Shown here in pieces: positions 17,597-26,054 of a stretch of 64,000 nt of DNA. A program made the translations under genes and the position numbers. The notes under the pieces are model-generated. The model worked only from the letters and a program-made list of their open reading frames with translations. It was not told the origin of the DNA and made no database searches. The stretch's first letter is position 1; every line of letters begins with the position of its first letter. The stretch covers positions 1-64,000 of the forward strand of contig JAJPJA010000119.1 in assembly GCA_021324455.1 (NCBI GenBank), given 5' to 3'. This DNA is from Pseudomonadota bacterium. Its GTDB lineage: Bacteria > Desulfobacterota > Binatia > Binatales > Binataceae.

Positions 17597-18622
17597 ATGG
17601 CGCTGGTTATTCCGCCTGACGGCTTCAGGCCGCCTCCACCGATCGAAAAGCCGAACATCTATCCCATGGAATGGCGCGTAGGCAACGCGTCAAAGCTGGC
17701 CGAGATCTACGAACGGGCCAAAATCGAAGGCTTCAATCCCTCCGACCTGCCGTGGGATGCGCTGCAGCCGGCGGCGTGGAATGCGGAACAGAGAATCGCG
17801 CTGATGTACTGGTGGGCGCTGCTGGCCAACTTCGACTCCTCGGGGCCGCCGGTATTCGCGCGCGCGATGATCCAGGCGTTTGAAGCGCATGAAGAAGATC
17901 CGGTGCGCAAATGCTTCTTTTCCATCACCCGCGACGAAGTCAATCATGAAGAATGCTGTCAGCGGGCGATCCAGGGGCTGGTGCCGGGCGGGCCGTTGAA
18001 CTTCGAGCCGCGCACCGCGCTGGAGCGCGCCGCGCACAACAATATCGCCTGGTTGTATCACAACGGCGCCCGTTACTGGCGCGGTTTCTGTCAGGCGGTC
18101 AATCGCTATCCGCTGGCGGTGCTGTTTACCTCCTTCATGATGGGTGAAGTAGCCTCCTCCAGCCTGTTTCACGGGATGGCTTCCAAAGCGGCGCATCCGC
18201 TGTTTCGCGAAGCTTTCCGCCGCGTCGGCCGCGACGAAGCGCGCCATCTGCAGATCTGCATGGCGCTGCTGGAAAAGGATTGGCCCGGACTGCGCGACGA
18301 CTTGAAGCCGCTGGTCACAAGGCAGTTGCGCGCGGGCTTTATTTTTCTCTCGATGGTGCTGTGGGAGCCGCAGCCCGGACAGTTCTGGGAACTGCCCGAA
18401 TACTTTCTCGACAATCATCGGGTGCTGATCGATATCGCGCGCGGCGCCGGTTTGGGCCTGCTCTCCTATGACGAACAGGCGGCCAACTGGCGGCTGGCGA
18501 TGGCCCGCGTGGCCAGGCTGGTCGGACGGTGGGGAATCGAATTTCCCTCAATTCCGGAACTCGATATCAAGGGCGTCGACGTGGGGGACATCAGCGCCGC
18601 GGATATCGTTCCGGTTTTCTGA
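17597..18622 (+). CDS. Ferritin-like diiron protein (AurF/RNR-R2-like oxygenase candidate)
   Basis: A 341-residue, mostly helical protein with a full diiron carboxylate ligand set. These are a Glu in the first helix pair (AFEAHEED, about 95-100), E114xxH117 (DEVNHEE), E184 in MMGEVASS and E214xxH217 (DEARH). This arrangement is that of ferritin-like oxygenases and R2-like proteins that activate O2. No iron-storage features are seen, and the length exceeds ferritins. It may be an N-oxygenase, hydroxylase or aldehyde-deformylating enzyme; the sequence does not decide. ATG 17597 follows CGGGAGCATT. It is monocistronic in appearance, convergent with the RMD1-type gene. Compare AurF-like and DUF455-like families by profile search. 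Confidence 0.7.
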   Translation: MALVIPPDGFRPPPPIEKPNIYPMEWRVGNASKLAEIYERAKIEGFNPSDLPWDALQPAAWNAEQRIALMYWWALLANFDSSGPPVFARAMIQAFEAHEEDPVRKCFFSITRDEVNHEECCQRAIQGLVPGGPLNFEPRTALERAAHNNIAWLYHNGARYWRGFCQAVNRYPLAVLFTSFMMGEVASSSLFHGMASKAAHPLFREAFRRVGRDEARHLQICMALLEKDWPGLRDDLKPLVTRQLRAGFIFLSMVLWEPQPGQFWELPEYFLDNHRVLIDIARGAGLGLLSYDEQAANWRLAMARVARLVGRWGIEFPSIPELDIKGVDVGDISAADIVPVF

Positions 18623-18647
18623 ACCGCGCGCAGCTCCCCGGCGGCCG

Positions 18648-19430
18648 TCATTTCATCCGCATCAGGCTCAGCAGCAATTCCACCACGATCAGTACCACGA
18701 TCGCCGCTTCGAGCAGGACCAGACGGCGGTCGCGGGCCACGTCGAGCAGCAGTTCCAGGGATTCCTGCACACTGCGCAGCTTCAGCTCCAGCGCCTGGAA
18801 CCGATCGCCGAGGTCGAACTCGGCGCGCAGGTCGTCATAGATGCGGTCCATCGCCGGGTCTTCCCAGGTCTCGTCCGGCTTGTCCAGCAGATGGAGCACG
18901 GACAGGACTTCGGTGCGGGTTGAAATGGCCTCGCCGATGAAGCGATGCAGGGGACGGGTCTGAAGCTGCACGGTGCCGCGCTTTTCCAGCCGCTCGACCA
19001 GCCTGCCGGCGCGGTCGAAGAGCTGATCGACGATCCGCTCGTAGTATTCCATCGCCGCGCTCTGTGCGACGGTGAGCGCGACCACGCCCGCGCGCGGCGG
19101 CGTCAACCGGTCAACCTGGAGCAGGCCGTCGCGGATTCCCGTCTGACAGCTGGGGTCTTCCAACACCGAGTAATCTTCGCGTACCACCTGGGTGGTCAAT
19201 CCCGGCCGCACCTGATGCAGCCGCGCCAGCTCCGATTCGCGCCGCTCGGAAGTTACGTCGTAGGTGACCACCGCGCCGAACGGATAGATGTAGATTCCGC
19301 CGCCGGACTCGATGGTCTGATACAGGTAATGGGGCGTGACCCGGGCGCGCGGAAAACTGGGGGCAAGCTGCCTCAGCTGCAGGCTCTCGACGAATGCGAT
19401 TGCGGAAAACTGATGGATGCGGCCGGCCAC
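18648..19430 (-). CDS. RMD1/YagE (DUF155) family protein with C-terminal membrane anchor
   Basis: A 260-residue protein with the RMD1/DUF155 hallmarks. The segment GGGIYIYPFGAVVTYDV lies near residue 44, and a long helical C-terminal half holds coiled-coil character (EYYERIVDQLFDRAGRLVERLEKRG and beyond). A single hydrophobic anchor near the C-terminus (VLLEAAIVVLIVVELLLSL) is followed by a basic tip. Family members in yeast and mammalian mitochondria (RMD1, RMND1) support membrane-linked translation or complex assembly; bacterial roles are undefined. The gene is convergent with the diiron gene and divergent from the radical SAM gene over 138 bp. It appears full length. Confidence 0.78.
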   Translation of the reverse strand: MAGRIHQFSAIAFVESLQLRQLAPSFPRARVTPHYLYQTIESGGGIYIYPFGAVVTYDVTSERRESELARLHQVRPGLTTQVVREDYSVLEDPSCQTGIRDGLLQVDRLTPPRAGVVALTVAQSAAMEYYERIVDQLFDRAGRLVERLEKRGTVQLQTRPLHRFIGEAISTRTEVLSVLHLLDKPDETWEDPAMDRIYDDLRAEFDLGDRFQALELKLRSVQESLELLLDVARDRRLVLLEAAIVVLIVVELLLSLMRMK

Positions 19431-19568
19431 GGTGCTGCGATGCTACTGTAAGCCGCCTCTCCCGCGCCAGATGCCCCCCAAACCGCGCCCATTGTGGCGC
19501 TGGGAACATTCCTATAGCCTGCCGGGGATGTTGGCTTCGCCCATGCGCCAATCGACGCGCTTTCGGTC

Positions 19569-21383
19569 ATGAACGGCGCCGGCAGTTGCGCCGCTGAGAT
19601 CGCTCGCCCCGGGGTTCGGGAGAAATTCCTGGTCGAGTTGATCAAGCCTTCGCATTACGACGACGACGGCTATGTCATCCAATGGCGGCGCGGCTGGATT
19701 CCGTCCAATTCGTTGTCGTGTCTGTACGGGCTCGCTATCGACGCCAGGTCGCGCCGGGTGCTGGGCGACAATGTCGATATCGAAATAAACGCCCGGGATG
19801 AAACCAACTCCGTCCTGTCCCTGCGGCGAATCATCCGGCGCTTTCGCCGCAACCGCCTGCGCGGCGTGGTGTGCCTGGTCGGCGTGCAGAGCAACCAGTT
19901 TCCGCGCGCGATGGACATCGCCCGCGTCCTGCGCAAGCGCGGAATTGCGGTGATGGTGGGCGGATTCCATGTCAGCGGATGCCTGGCGATGCTGCCGCAA
20001 TTGCCGCCCGAGCTCAAAGAGGCGATCGACCTCGGTGTAACCCTGTTTGCCGGGGAAGCGGAAGGGCGCTTTGAAGAGCTGCTGCGGGCGGCGTACCAAG
20101 GGCGGCTTAAGCCAGTTTACAACTACGTCGCGGACCTGCCCGGCCTGGAAGGGCAGCCGCCGATCTACCTTCCCCAGGATCTGATCCGGCGCAATCTGGG
20201 CAATATCAGCTCCTTCGACGCCGGACGCGGATGCCCGTTCAGCTGCAGCTTCTGCACCATCATTAATGTCCAGGGGCGTAAGTCGCGCTATCGCACGGCT
20301 GACGACGTCGAGCAGGTGATTCGCGCCAACCAGGGCGCGGGCGCAACCACCTATTTCATCACCGACGACAATTTCGCCCGCAATCGCAATTGGGAAGCGA
20401 TCCTCGACCGCATCATCGAATTGCGCGAGCGGCATCGCTTCCGGATTCATCTTACGATCCAGGTCGACACCATGTGCCACAAGATCCCGCGCTTTGTGGA
20501 GAAGGCGGCGCGGGCCGGATGCAAACGGGTGTTTATCGGCCTGGAAAACATCAATCCGGACAGCCTCAAAGGCGCCTCAAAGGGACAGAACCGGATTACG
20601 GAATATCGCGCGATGCTGCAGGCGTGGCGCCGGGCCGGCGTGCTGACCTATGCCGGCTACATTCTGGGATTCCCCACCGATACGCCGCAGAGTATCGCGC
20701 GCGACATCGCCATCATTCAGCGCGAGTTGCCGGTCGACATGCTGGAATTTTTCGTGCTCACGCCCCTGCCCGGATGCAAGGACCATCAGCAGATGGTGGC
20801 GCGCGGCGAACGCCTGGACCCCGATCTCAACCGCTACGACGCCGAACACGTCACCGCGGACCATCCGCTGATGAGCGCCGCACAATGGCAATCGATCTAT
20901 GACCAGGCGTGGCGGCTGTACTATTCGCCCGCCCACATCGAGACCTTGATTAAGCGCGCCATCGGCGACGGTCTCAACCCCGCCCGTCTGACTTCGATGA
21001 TCTTCACCTTCCACTCCAGCCACGAATTCGAGCGGGTACATCCGCTGCAGAGCGGGCTGCTGAGGCGCAAGCGGCGCAGGGACCGGCGAACCGGGATGCC
21101 GCTGGAGAGCGCGCTGGTTTTTTATCCGCGCCGTGTGTGGGAAGTGCTGAGCACCTACCTGCCGGCGTTGATGTTTCTATGGCGTCTGACCCGCCTGCGG
21201 CATCGCCTGGAAAAAGATCCGGCGGCGCGAACCTACAAGGATATCGCGACCACGCCGCTCGACGACGAACTGGCCAGTCCGCATCCGCTCGACCTCTACG
21301 AGGCCACTGCGGCGGCGCGCAACGCCGCCGTTCAGGCGCGGCTGCGCGGACGGCGGGTTCGCGCAGCCGCGACCTCTTCCTGA
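19569..21383 (+). CDS. B12-binding-domain radical SAM protein
   Basis: A 604-residue enzyme. Residues about 60-175 form a Rossmann-like cobalamin-binding region. It has GVVCLVGVQSNQ, VMVGGFHVSG and LFAGEAEGR but no classic DxHxxG. The radical SAM barrel follows, with the 4Fe-4S ligands Cys222, Cys226 and Cys229 in CPFSCSFC. Further motifs are FITDDNFARN, VFIGLENINPDSL and GYILGFPTDTPQSI. The C-terminal 200 residues include a basic stretch (RRKRRRDRRTG) and a hydrophobic segment near residue 535. Relatives carry out methylations, methylthiolations or lipid modifications. The hydrophobic tail may point to a lipid substrate, but this is inference. ATG 19569 lacks a strong ribosome site. It is divergent from RMD1 and convergent with the LLM gene. 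Confidence 0.85.
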   Translation: MNGAGSCAAEIARPGVREKFLVELIKPSHYDDDGYVIQWRRGWIPSNSLSCLYGLAIDARSRRVLGDNVDIEINARDETNSVLSLRRIIRRFRRNRLRGVVCLVGVQSNQFPRAMDIARVLRKRGIAVMVGGFHVSGCLAMLPQLPPELKEAIDLGVTLFAGEAEGRFEELLRAAYQGRLKPVYNYVADLPGLEGQPPIYLPQDLIRRNLGNISSFDAGRGCPFSCSFCTIINVQGRKSRYRTADDVEQVIRANQGAGATTYFITDDNFARNRNWEAILDRIIELRERHRFRIHLTIQVDTMCHKIPRFVEKAARAGCKRVFIGLENINPDSLKGASKGQNRITEYRAMLQAWRRAGVLTYAGYILGFPTDTPQSIARDIAIIQRELPVDMLEFFVLTPLPGCKDHQQMVARGERLDPDLNRYDAEHVTADHPLMSAAQWQSIYDQAWRLYYSPAHIETLIKRAIGDGLNPARLTSMIFTFHSSHEFERVHPLQSGLLRRKRRRDRRTGMPLESALVFYPRRVWEVLSTYLPALMFLWRLTRLRHRLEKDPAARTYKDIATTPLDDELASPHPLDLYEATAAARNAAVQARLRGRRVRAAATSS

Positions 21384-21468
21384 CCCGCGTCGGTGGAGGC
21401 GCCCGCCCCGGTTGACGCGCTTTACGCTCCTGAGCTCGGCGTGGGCGCAGGACCGATGCCGGGTTAGG

Positions 21469-22719
21469 TCACTTGGCCGGCGGCTGAGCGGGTTGGGCGG
21501 GCGGCGTTTCGGTCTGCGCTTTGAGGCCGAAATGGGTGACCATCGCCCCGTCGGACCTGATCTCGTAATCCTCGCGATACCACGGGGTTTGCGGTTCGAC
21601 GCGGCGTTTCATCGCGGCTTCGATTACCGGTTGGAGCGTCGCGGCCTTTTTCTTTGCGCGTTTCTCCTCGCGTTCCATGAACTCGGGCAGCACTTCCTTG
21701 CCGAACAGTTCGAGCGAATCGCAGATATCCTCGTGCTTCATCTTGCCGAACTGGGCAATCAGAATCATCTGATCGCAATCGGCCTCCTCGTACTGGAGCA
21801 GCACCTTGCGGACCTCGGCCGGCGTGCCGAAGGCCAGTGCGGACGGAGTCGGAACCGCGTCTTTGGGCAGCGCCTGCTGCTGCGCCCATAGATCGGTCTT
21901 ACCCGGGCGATGAACGCCGTCGTAGTAGTAATGCTTGATCGACAGCGAGAAATCGTTGGCGCGTGCGATGCGGCGGGCGCGCTCGCCGTCGCGATCGCAC
22001 ATGAACTGCATCAGAAAGCCGACGTTGGGTGTGACGCGGTAGGTAAGCGGCACCGCCTGCTTCAGCATCTCGTAGTAATCCGCGGTCCACTTGCGCGCCT
22101 CTTCCACCGACACGAAGCCGAAGGTCAGAGCGCCGATACCGAACCGCGCCGCGGTGACGATCGATTCCTGCCGCGAGCACGCCATCCATACCGGTGGATG
22201 CGGCTTTTGCAGCGGTTTGGGAATGACGTTGCGCGGCGGCATGTTGACGTACTTGCCCTGCGCACCGCGAAACGGCTCTTCCACCATCATGCGCGTGGCT
22301 GCAATCAGCGCCTCGCGCCACATCGCCCGCTTTTCCGCGCGCGAGACGTGGAAAGCGTCCAGTTCGGTGAAGCTGGTGCCCTCGCCGGTGCCGAATTCGG
22401 CGCGCCCGTCGCTCAGCAGGTCCAGCGCCGCGACCCGTTCCGCCACGCGCGCCGGATGATTGTACGCCGGCGGCATCAGGCAGATACCCGAGCCCAGCCG
22501 GATGCGTTTGGTATGCTGGCTGGCGGCGACCAGAAAGCTCTCGCCGGCCGAGGAATGCGAATATTCCTCCAGAAAATGATGTTCGATCTGCCACAGATGG
22601 TCGATTCCGATTCGATCGGCCAGAGCCACCTGCTCGATTCCCTGTTTCCAGATTTTGTGATCCGAATCCGGTCCCCAGGGTTTCGGGTTCTGCAACCATC
22701 CCATGAAGCCGAACTTCAT
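21469..22719 (-). CDS. LLM-class flavin-dependent oxidoreductase (luciferase/alkanesulfonate-monooxygenase-like)
   Basis: A 416-residue luciferase-family monooxygenase. The N-terminus MKFGFMGWLQ leads into IDHLWQIEHHFLEEYSHSS with the conserved Glu-His-His, then the RIRLGSGICLMPPAYNHPARVAERVAALD and GRAEFGTGEGTSF stretches typical of the bacterial luciferase-like fold. A C-terminal extension after 360 is charged, then Pro-rich, and lacks homology I recognise. It probably oxidises a hydrophobic carbonyl or steroid-like substrate with reduced flavin supplied by a separate reductase. The start at 22719 follows GGAGTCTCCGCT. A near-perfect palindrome (22732-22747) immediately precedes the ribosome site, suggesting repressor control. 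It is convergent with the radical SAM gene. Confidence 0.85.
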   Translation of the reverse strand: MKFGFMGWLQNPKPWGPDSDHKIWKQGIEQVALADRIGIDHLWQIEHHFLEEYSHSSAGESFLVAASQHTKRIRLGSGICLMPPAYNHPARVAERVAALDLLSDGRAEFGTGEGTSFTELDAFHVSRAEKRAMWREALIAATRMMVEEPFRGAQGKYVNMPPRNVIPKPLQKPHPPVWMACSRQESIVTAARFGIGALTFGFVSVEEARKWTADYYEMLKQAVPLTYRVTPNVGFLMQFMCDRDGERARRIARANDFSLSIKHYYYDGVHRPGKTDLWAQQQALPKDAVPTPSALAFGTPAEVRKVLLQYEEADCDQMILIAQFGKMKHEDICDSLELFGKEVLPEFMEREEKRAKKKAATLQPVIEAAMKRRVEPQTPWYREDYEIRSDGAMVTHFGLKAQTETPPAQPAQPPAK

Positions 22720-22731
22720 AGCGGAGACTCC

Positions 22732-22747
22732 TTATAACATGTTCTAA
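22732..22747. promoter_or_regulatory. Candidate TetR-type operator TTATAACATGTTCTAA
   Basis: A 16-bp palindrome with one mismatched pair lies 12 bp before the start codon of the LLM oxidoreductase. It satisfies TNNAACNNGTTNNA, the known form of the KstR operator. No KstR-like regulator or recognisable steroid-ring gene is present in the window. It is also the only AT-rich stretch in the spacer and could include the -10 element. Confidence 0.45.
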
Positions 22748-22778
22748 ATACGCATTATCGGCCGCCAGCGCCGGCGTG

Positions 22779-25700
22779 TCAAACCTCCCGCCGCCCGGCT
22801 CCGTGCGCCGCAGTGCCGCCATTATTGCTGTACACCAGATAATAAATGAGCGGCACCACGATCAGGGTGAAGGCGGTCGAAGCGAAGATCCCGAATATGA
22901 ACGACCAGGCCAGCCCCGAGAAAATCGGATCCAGGGTAATCACCGCCGACCCCAGCATCGCAGCCCCCGCGGTCAGCGCGATGGGCCGCAGGCGGATTGC
23001 GCCGGCTTCGAGGATCGCATCTTCCAAACTCAGCCCGCGCGCCAGACTGTGATGGATAAAGTCGATCAGGATGATCGAGTTGCGCACCACGATTCCCGCC
23101 AGCGCGATCATGCCGATCATGGCGGTGGCGGTGAAAAAGGTCGGATCGGAAAAGCCCGCCACCGGCCGATTCGTCAGCAGGTCGAGCAGGAAAAATCCAG
23201 GCATGATTCCGACCAGGGTAAGGGGAATCGCGGCCATGATAATCAGCGGCATCGCCAGCGACTCGGTCTGTCCAACCAGCAGGACATAGATGAAAAGCAG
23301 CGCGGCGCCGAAGGCCAGCCCGAGGTCGCGGAACACGGTAACCGTGATGTTCCATTCCCCCTCGCCGCTCCAGTCGATTTCGTAGCCGGGCGGAAGCAGC
23401 CGGGCGCTGTGCTTCTGCAGCCACAAAACCTCGTTGACCGGACTGATACCGGCGGTGTCGCCCAACACCATCGCAACCTGGCGCAAATCCTTGCGAAAGA
23501 TCGGCTGGTCTTCCACCGAGCGGCGGATTTCGCCCAACTCGCCCAACGGCACCATCGCGCCGCCGGGCGTGCGAATCCTGATCGCCGCGATCGAGCGCGG
23601 ATCGGATCGCGCCGCTTTGGGCATCCGCAACTCGATGAGCAGCGGGTCGCGCTCGGTGTCGGTATGAACGCTGGCGGCGGCGCCGCCCCCGATCATCATC
23701 GACAGCGTTCGCGCCGCCTCCTCGGTGGTGATTCCATGCAGCGCCGCCTTGTCGCGATTGAGCACAAAATGCAGCCGCGGCTGCGGGGCGACGCCGAAAT
23801 CGTCGGTATCGACCACTCCGGCGGTGCGATCGAAAATCGCCCGCAGCTCGCGTCCATAGGCGATCAACTGGCCGTATTCGGCCTGGGGAGGACCGTAGAT
23901 CTCGGCCACGATGGTTTCGAGCACCGGCGGTCCGGGCGGCACTTCGACGATTTTTACCCGGGCGCGGTGCCTGCGCGCGATGGCCTCGACCAGCGGCCGG
24001 ATGCGCAGAGCGATCTCGTGGGAGGATTGGATGCGCGCGTTCTTGGGCGCGAGATTGATGCGGATATCGGCCTGCCACGGCGCGCTGCGCATGTAGTAAT
24101 GCCGCACCATCCCGTTGAAGTCGAACGGAGAGCCGGCGCCGCTGTAGGATTCGAACGCCGTGACCTCGGGGATTCGCGCCAGCAGCCGATCGAAATCGCG
24201 GATCACGGCGTCGGTCGCTTCCAGCGCCGTGCCTTCGGGCATGTCGATCACCAGCTGCAATTCGTTCTTGTTGTCGAACGGCAGCATCTTGACCGGCACC
24301 AGTCCGGACACCACCAGCAGAATCGATCCGATCAGCGCGGCAACCATGCCGGCAAGGAACAGCCGGGCGCGCGTGCGGCTTTCCAGCAGCGGGCGCAGGA
24401 TCCGGGCGTACCAGCGCCGAATCGCCGCGCCCTCGTCGCGCGCTTCGTCCTCGGTCTGCGCGCTCCTGACTTCATGCCGCAGCAGATGATAAGCGGCCCA
24501 CGGAGTGATGGAAAAGGCGACCACCAGCGACATCAGCATCGCCAGCGGCACATTGAATGGCATCGGCCGCATATACGGCCCCATCATCCCGGTCACAAAC
24601 AGCATCGGGACGAACGACGCGATAACCGTAAACGTGGCCAGGATGGTGGGCGGCCGCACCTCGTCGACCGCGATCAGCGTGGCCTCGCGCGGCGGATGGC
24701 CGCCGAGGCGGAAATGGCGATGGATGTTCTCCACGTCGACGATCGGGTCATCGACCAGAAGCCCCAGCGACAGGATCAGCGCGAACAGCGTGACGCGATT
24801 GATGCTGTAGCCCGCAATCAGATTTCCCACCAGCGTGATGGCCAGCGTGATCGGCACCGCTATCGCCACGATGAAGGCCTCGCGCACTCCGAGCGAAAAT
24901 GCGAGCAGCACCACGATAATACCGACCGCGATGAGCAGTTCGCGCACCAGTTCGTTGACCTTTTCGTTGGCCGTCTCGCCGTAGTTGCGCGTGACCAGGA
25001 CCTCGACGTCGGAGGGGATGGCGACGTTCTTGAGCGCTTCGATTTTGGCGATCAGTCCTTCGGCGACCGCGACCGCGTTGGTCCCCTTGCGCTTGGCAAA
25101 GGCGATCGTGACCGCGGGATAAAGACGGCCCGGTTCGCCGGTCGAACGCATCTTCAACTGACCCGGTTCCGAGAGCAGGCGATCGCGCGCCGGCCCGAAT
25201 CCGATCGTGGTGTAGGAATCGGGCTCAGCGGGGCCGTCGATCACCTGCGCCACGTCGCGCAGATAGACTGGCTTGCCGCCGCGCACCGCCACCACCAGGC
25301 TGGCGACTTCGGCGGCGCCGGTCAGAAACGGCCCGCTATCCACCACATACTGATAATTGTTGCGCGCGAAGCTCCCGGCGCGCAGGTTGCTGTCCGCGCC
25401 GCGCAGCGCCGCTGCCACTTCCAGCGGTGCAAGACCATGCCCGGCCAGCCGGTCGGCGTCGAGCAGGACGCGGATTTGACGCGCCCGGCCGCCGACGACG
25501 AATGATCGCCCCGTATCCGGAACCGCCTGCATCCGATGCAGAATCTCGTCGCCGACCCGGCGCAGCGCGGCATCGTCCAGGGTCTTGCTCCACAGCGTGA
25601 AGGTGAGGATGGGAACGTCGTCGATCCCGAGCGGCTTTACGATCCATCCGGTGACGCCGGGCGGCGCCGCGTCGCGATTGGACTCCAGCTTGTTGTAAAT

Positions 25701-26054
25701 TTGAACCAGCGCCTTGATTGCGTCATAGCCGACCCGAAACCGCACCGTCACCATCGCCATCCCGGGCCGCGAGGATGAATACAGATGCCTGACTCCCTCC
25801 ATCTCCCACAGCCGCTTCTCCAGATTGATGGTGACCAGGTTTTCGACTTCGGCCGCGCTTGCCCCTGGCATCTGGACGATGATGTCCGCCATCGGGACCG
25901 AGATCTGCGGGTCTTCCTCGCGCGGCGTGACCAGCAGCGCCACCACGCCGGCGGCCAGCGAGGCGATTATCAGCAGGACGGACAGATTCGATCCGAGGAA
26001 CAGATCGACGATGCGCGCCGTCAGGCCCAGTTTTTCCGCGCCGTTGTGATTCAC
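22779..26054 (-). CDS. RND-family efflux permease (AcrB/MdtB-like)
   Basis: A 1091-residue inner-membrane RND pump with 12 predicted membrane helices and two large periplasmic loops. Helix 4 carries the proton-relay acidic pair in GLLVDDPIVDVENIHRH. The additional Asp (VDDPIVDVEN) separates it from heavy-metal CzcA types (VDGAVVMVEN) and from classical AcrB (VDDAIVVVEN). The C-terminal half shows PLTLVGIMPGF and the GIVVRNSIILIDF helix 10-11 segment. It should form a trimer with the adaptor and TolC protein encoded upstream. The GTG start at 26054 overlaps the adaptor stop by 4 bp (GTGA), indicating translational coupling. Cargo is unknown; the ArsR-rhodanese and DUF2892 neighbours suggest a link to reactive sulfur stress. 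Confidence 0.92.
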   Translation of the reverse strand: MNHNGAEKLGLTARIVDLFLGSNLSVLLIIASLAAGVVALLVTPREEDPQISVPMADIIVQMPGASAAEVENLVTINLEKRLWEMEGVRHLYSSSRPGMAMVTVRFRVGYDAIKALVQIYNKLESNRDAAPPGVTGWIVKPLGIDDVPILTFTLWSKTLDDAALRRVGDEILHRMQAVPDTGRSFVVGGRARQIRVLLDADRLAGHGLAPLEVAAALRGADSNLRAGSFARNNYQYVVDSGPFLTGAAEVASLVVAVRGGKPVYLRDVAQVIDGPAEPDSYTTIGFGPARDRLLSEPGQLKMRSTGEPGRLYPAVTIAFAKRKGTNAVAVAEGLIAKIEALKNVAIPSDVEVLVTRNYGETANEKVNELVRELLIAVGIIVVLLAFSLGVREAFIVAIAVPITLAITLVGNLIAGYSINRVTLFALILSLGLLVDDPIVDVENIHRHFRLGGHPPREATLIAVDEVRPPTILATFTVIASFVPMLFVTGMMGPYMRPMPFNVPLAMLMSLVVAFSITPWAAYHLLRHEVRSAQTEDEARDEGAAIRRWYARILRPLLESRTRARLFLAGMVAALIGSILLVVSGLVPVKMLPFDNKNELQLVIDMPEGTALEATDAVIRDFDRLLARIPEVTAFESYSGAGSPFDFNGMVRHYYMRSAPWQADIRINLAPKNARIQSSHEIALRIRPLVEAIARRHRARVKIVEVPPGPPVLETIVAEIYGPPQAEYGQLIAYGRELRAIFDRTAGVVDTDDFGVAPQPRLHFVLNRDKAALHGITTEEAARTLSMMIGGGAAASVHTDTERDPLLIELRMPKAARSDPRSIAAIRIRTPGGAMVPLGELGEIRRSVEDQPIFRKDLRQVAMVLGDTAGISPVNEVLWLQKHSARLLPPGYEIDWSGEGEWNITVTVFRDLGLAFGAALLFIYVLLVGQTESLAMPLIIMAAIPLTLVGIMPGFFLLDLLTNRPVAGFSDPTFFTATAMIGMIALAGIVVRNSIILIDFIHHSLARGLSLEDAILEAGAIRLRPIALTAGAAMLGSAVITLDPIFSGLAWSFIFGIFASTAFTLIVVPLIYYLVYSNNGGTAAHGAGRREV

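Noticed and set aside
22776-25505. A 909-codon open frame on the + strand opposite the RND permease
   Set aside because: Its product is a low-complexity Arg/His/Gln/Asp mixture without any domain, the typical antisense shadow in GC-rich DNA; the reverse-strand permease has full family motifs.
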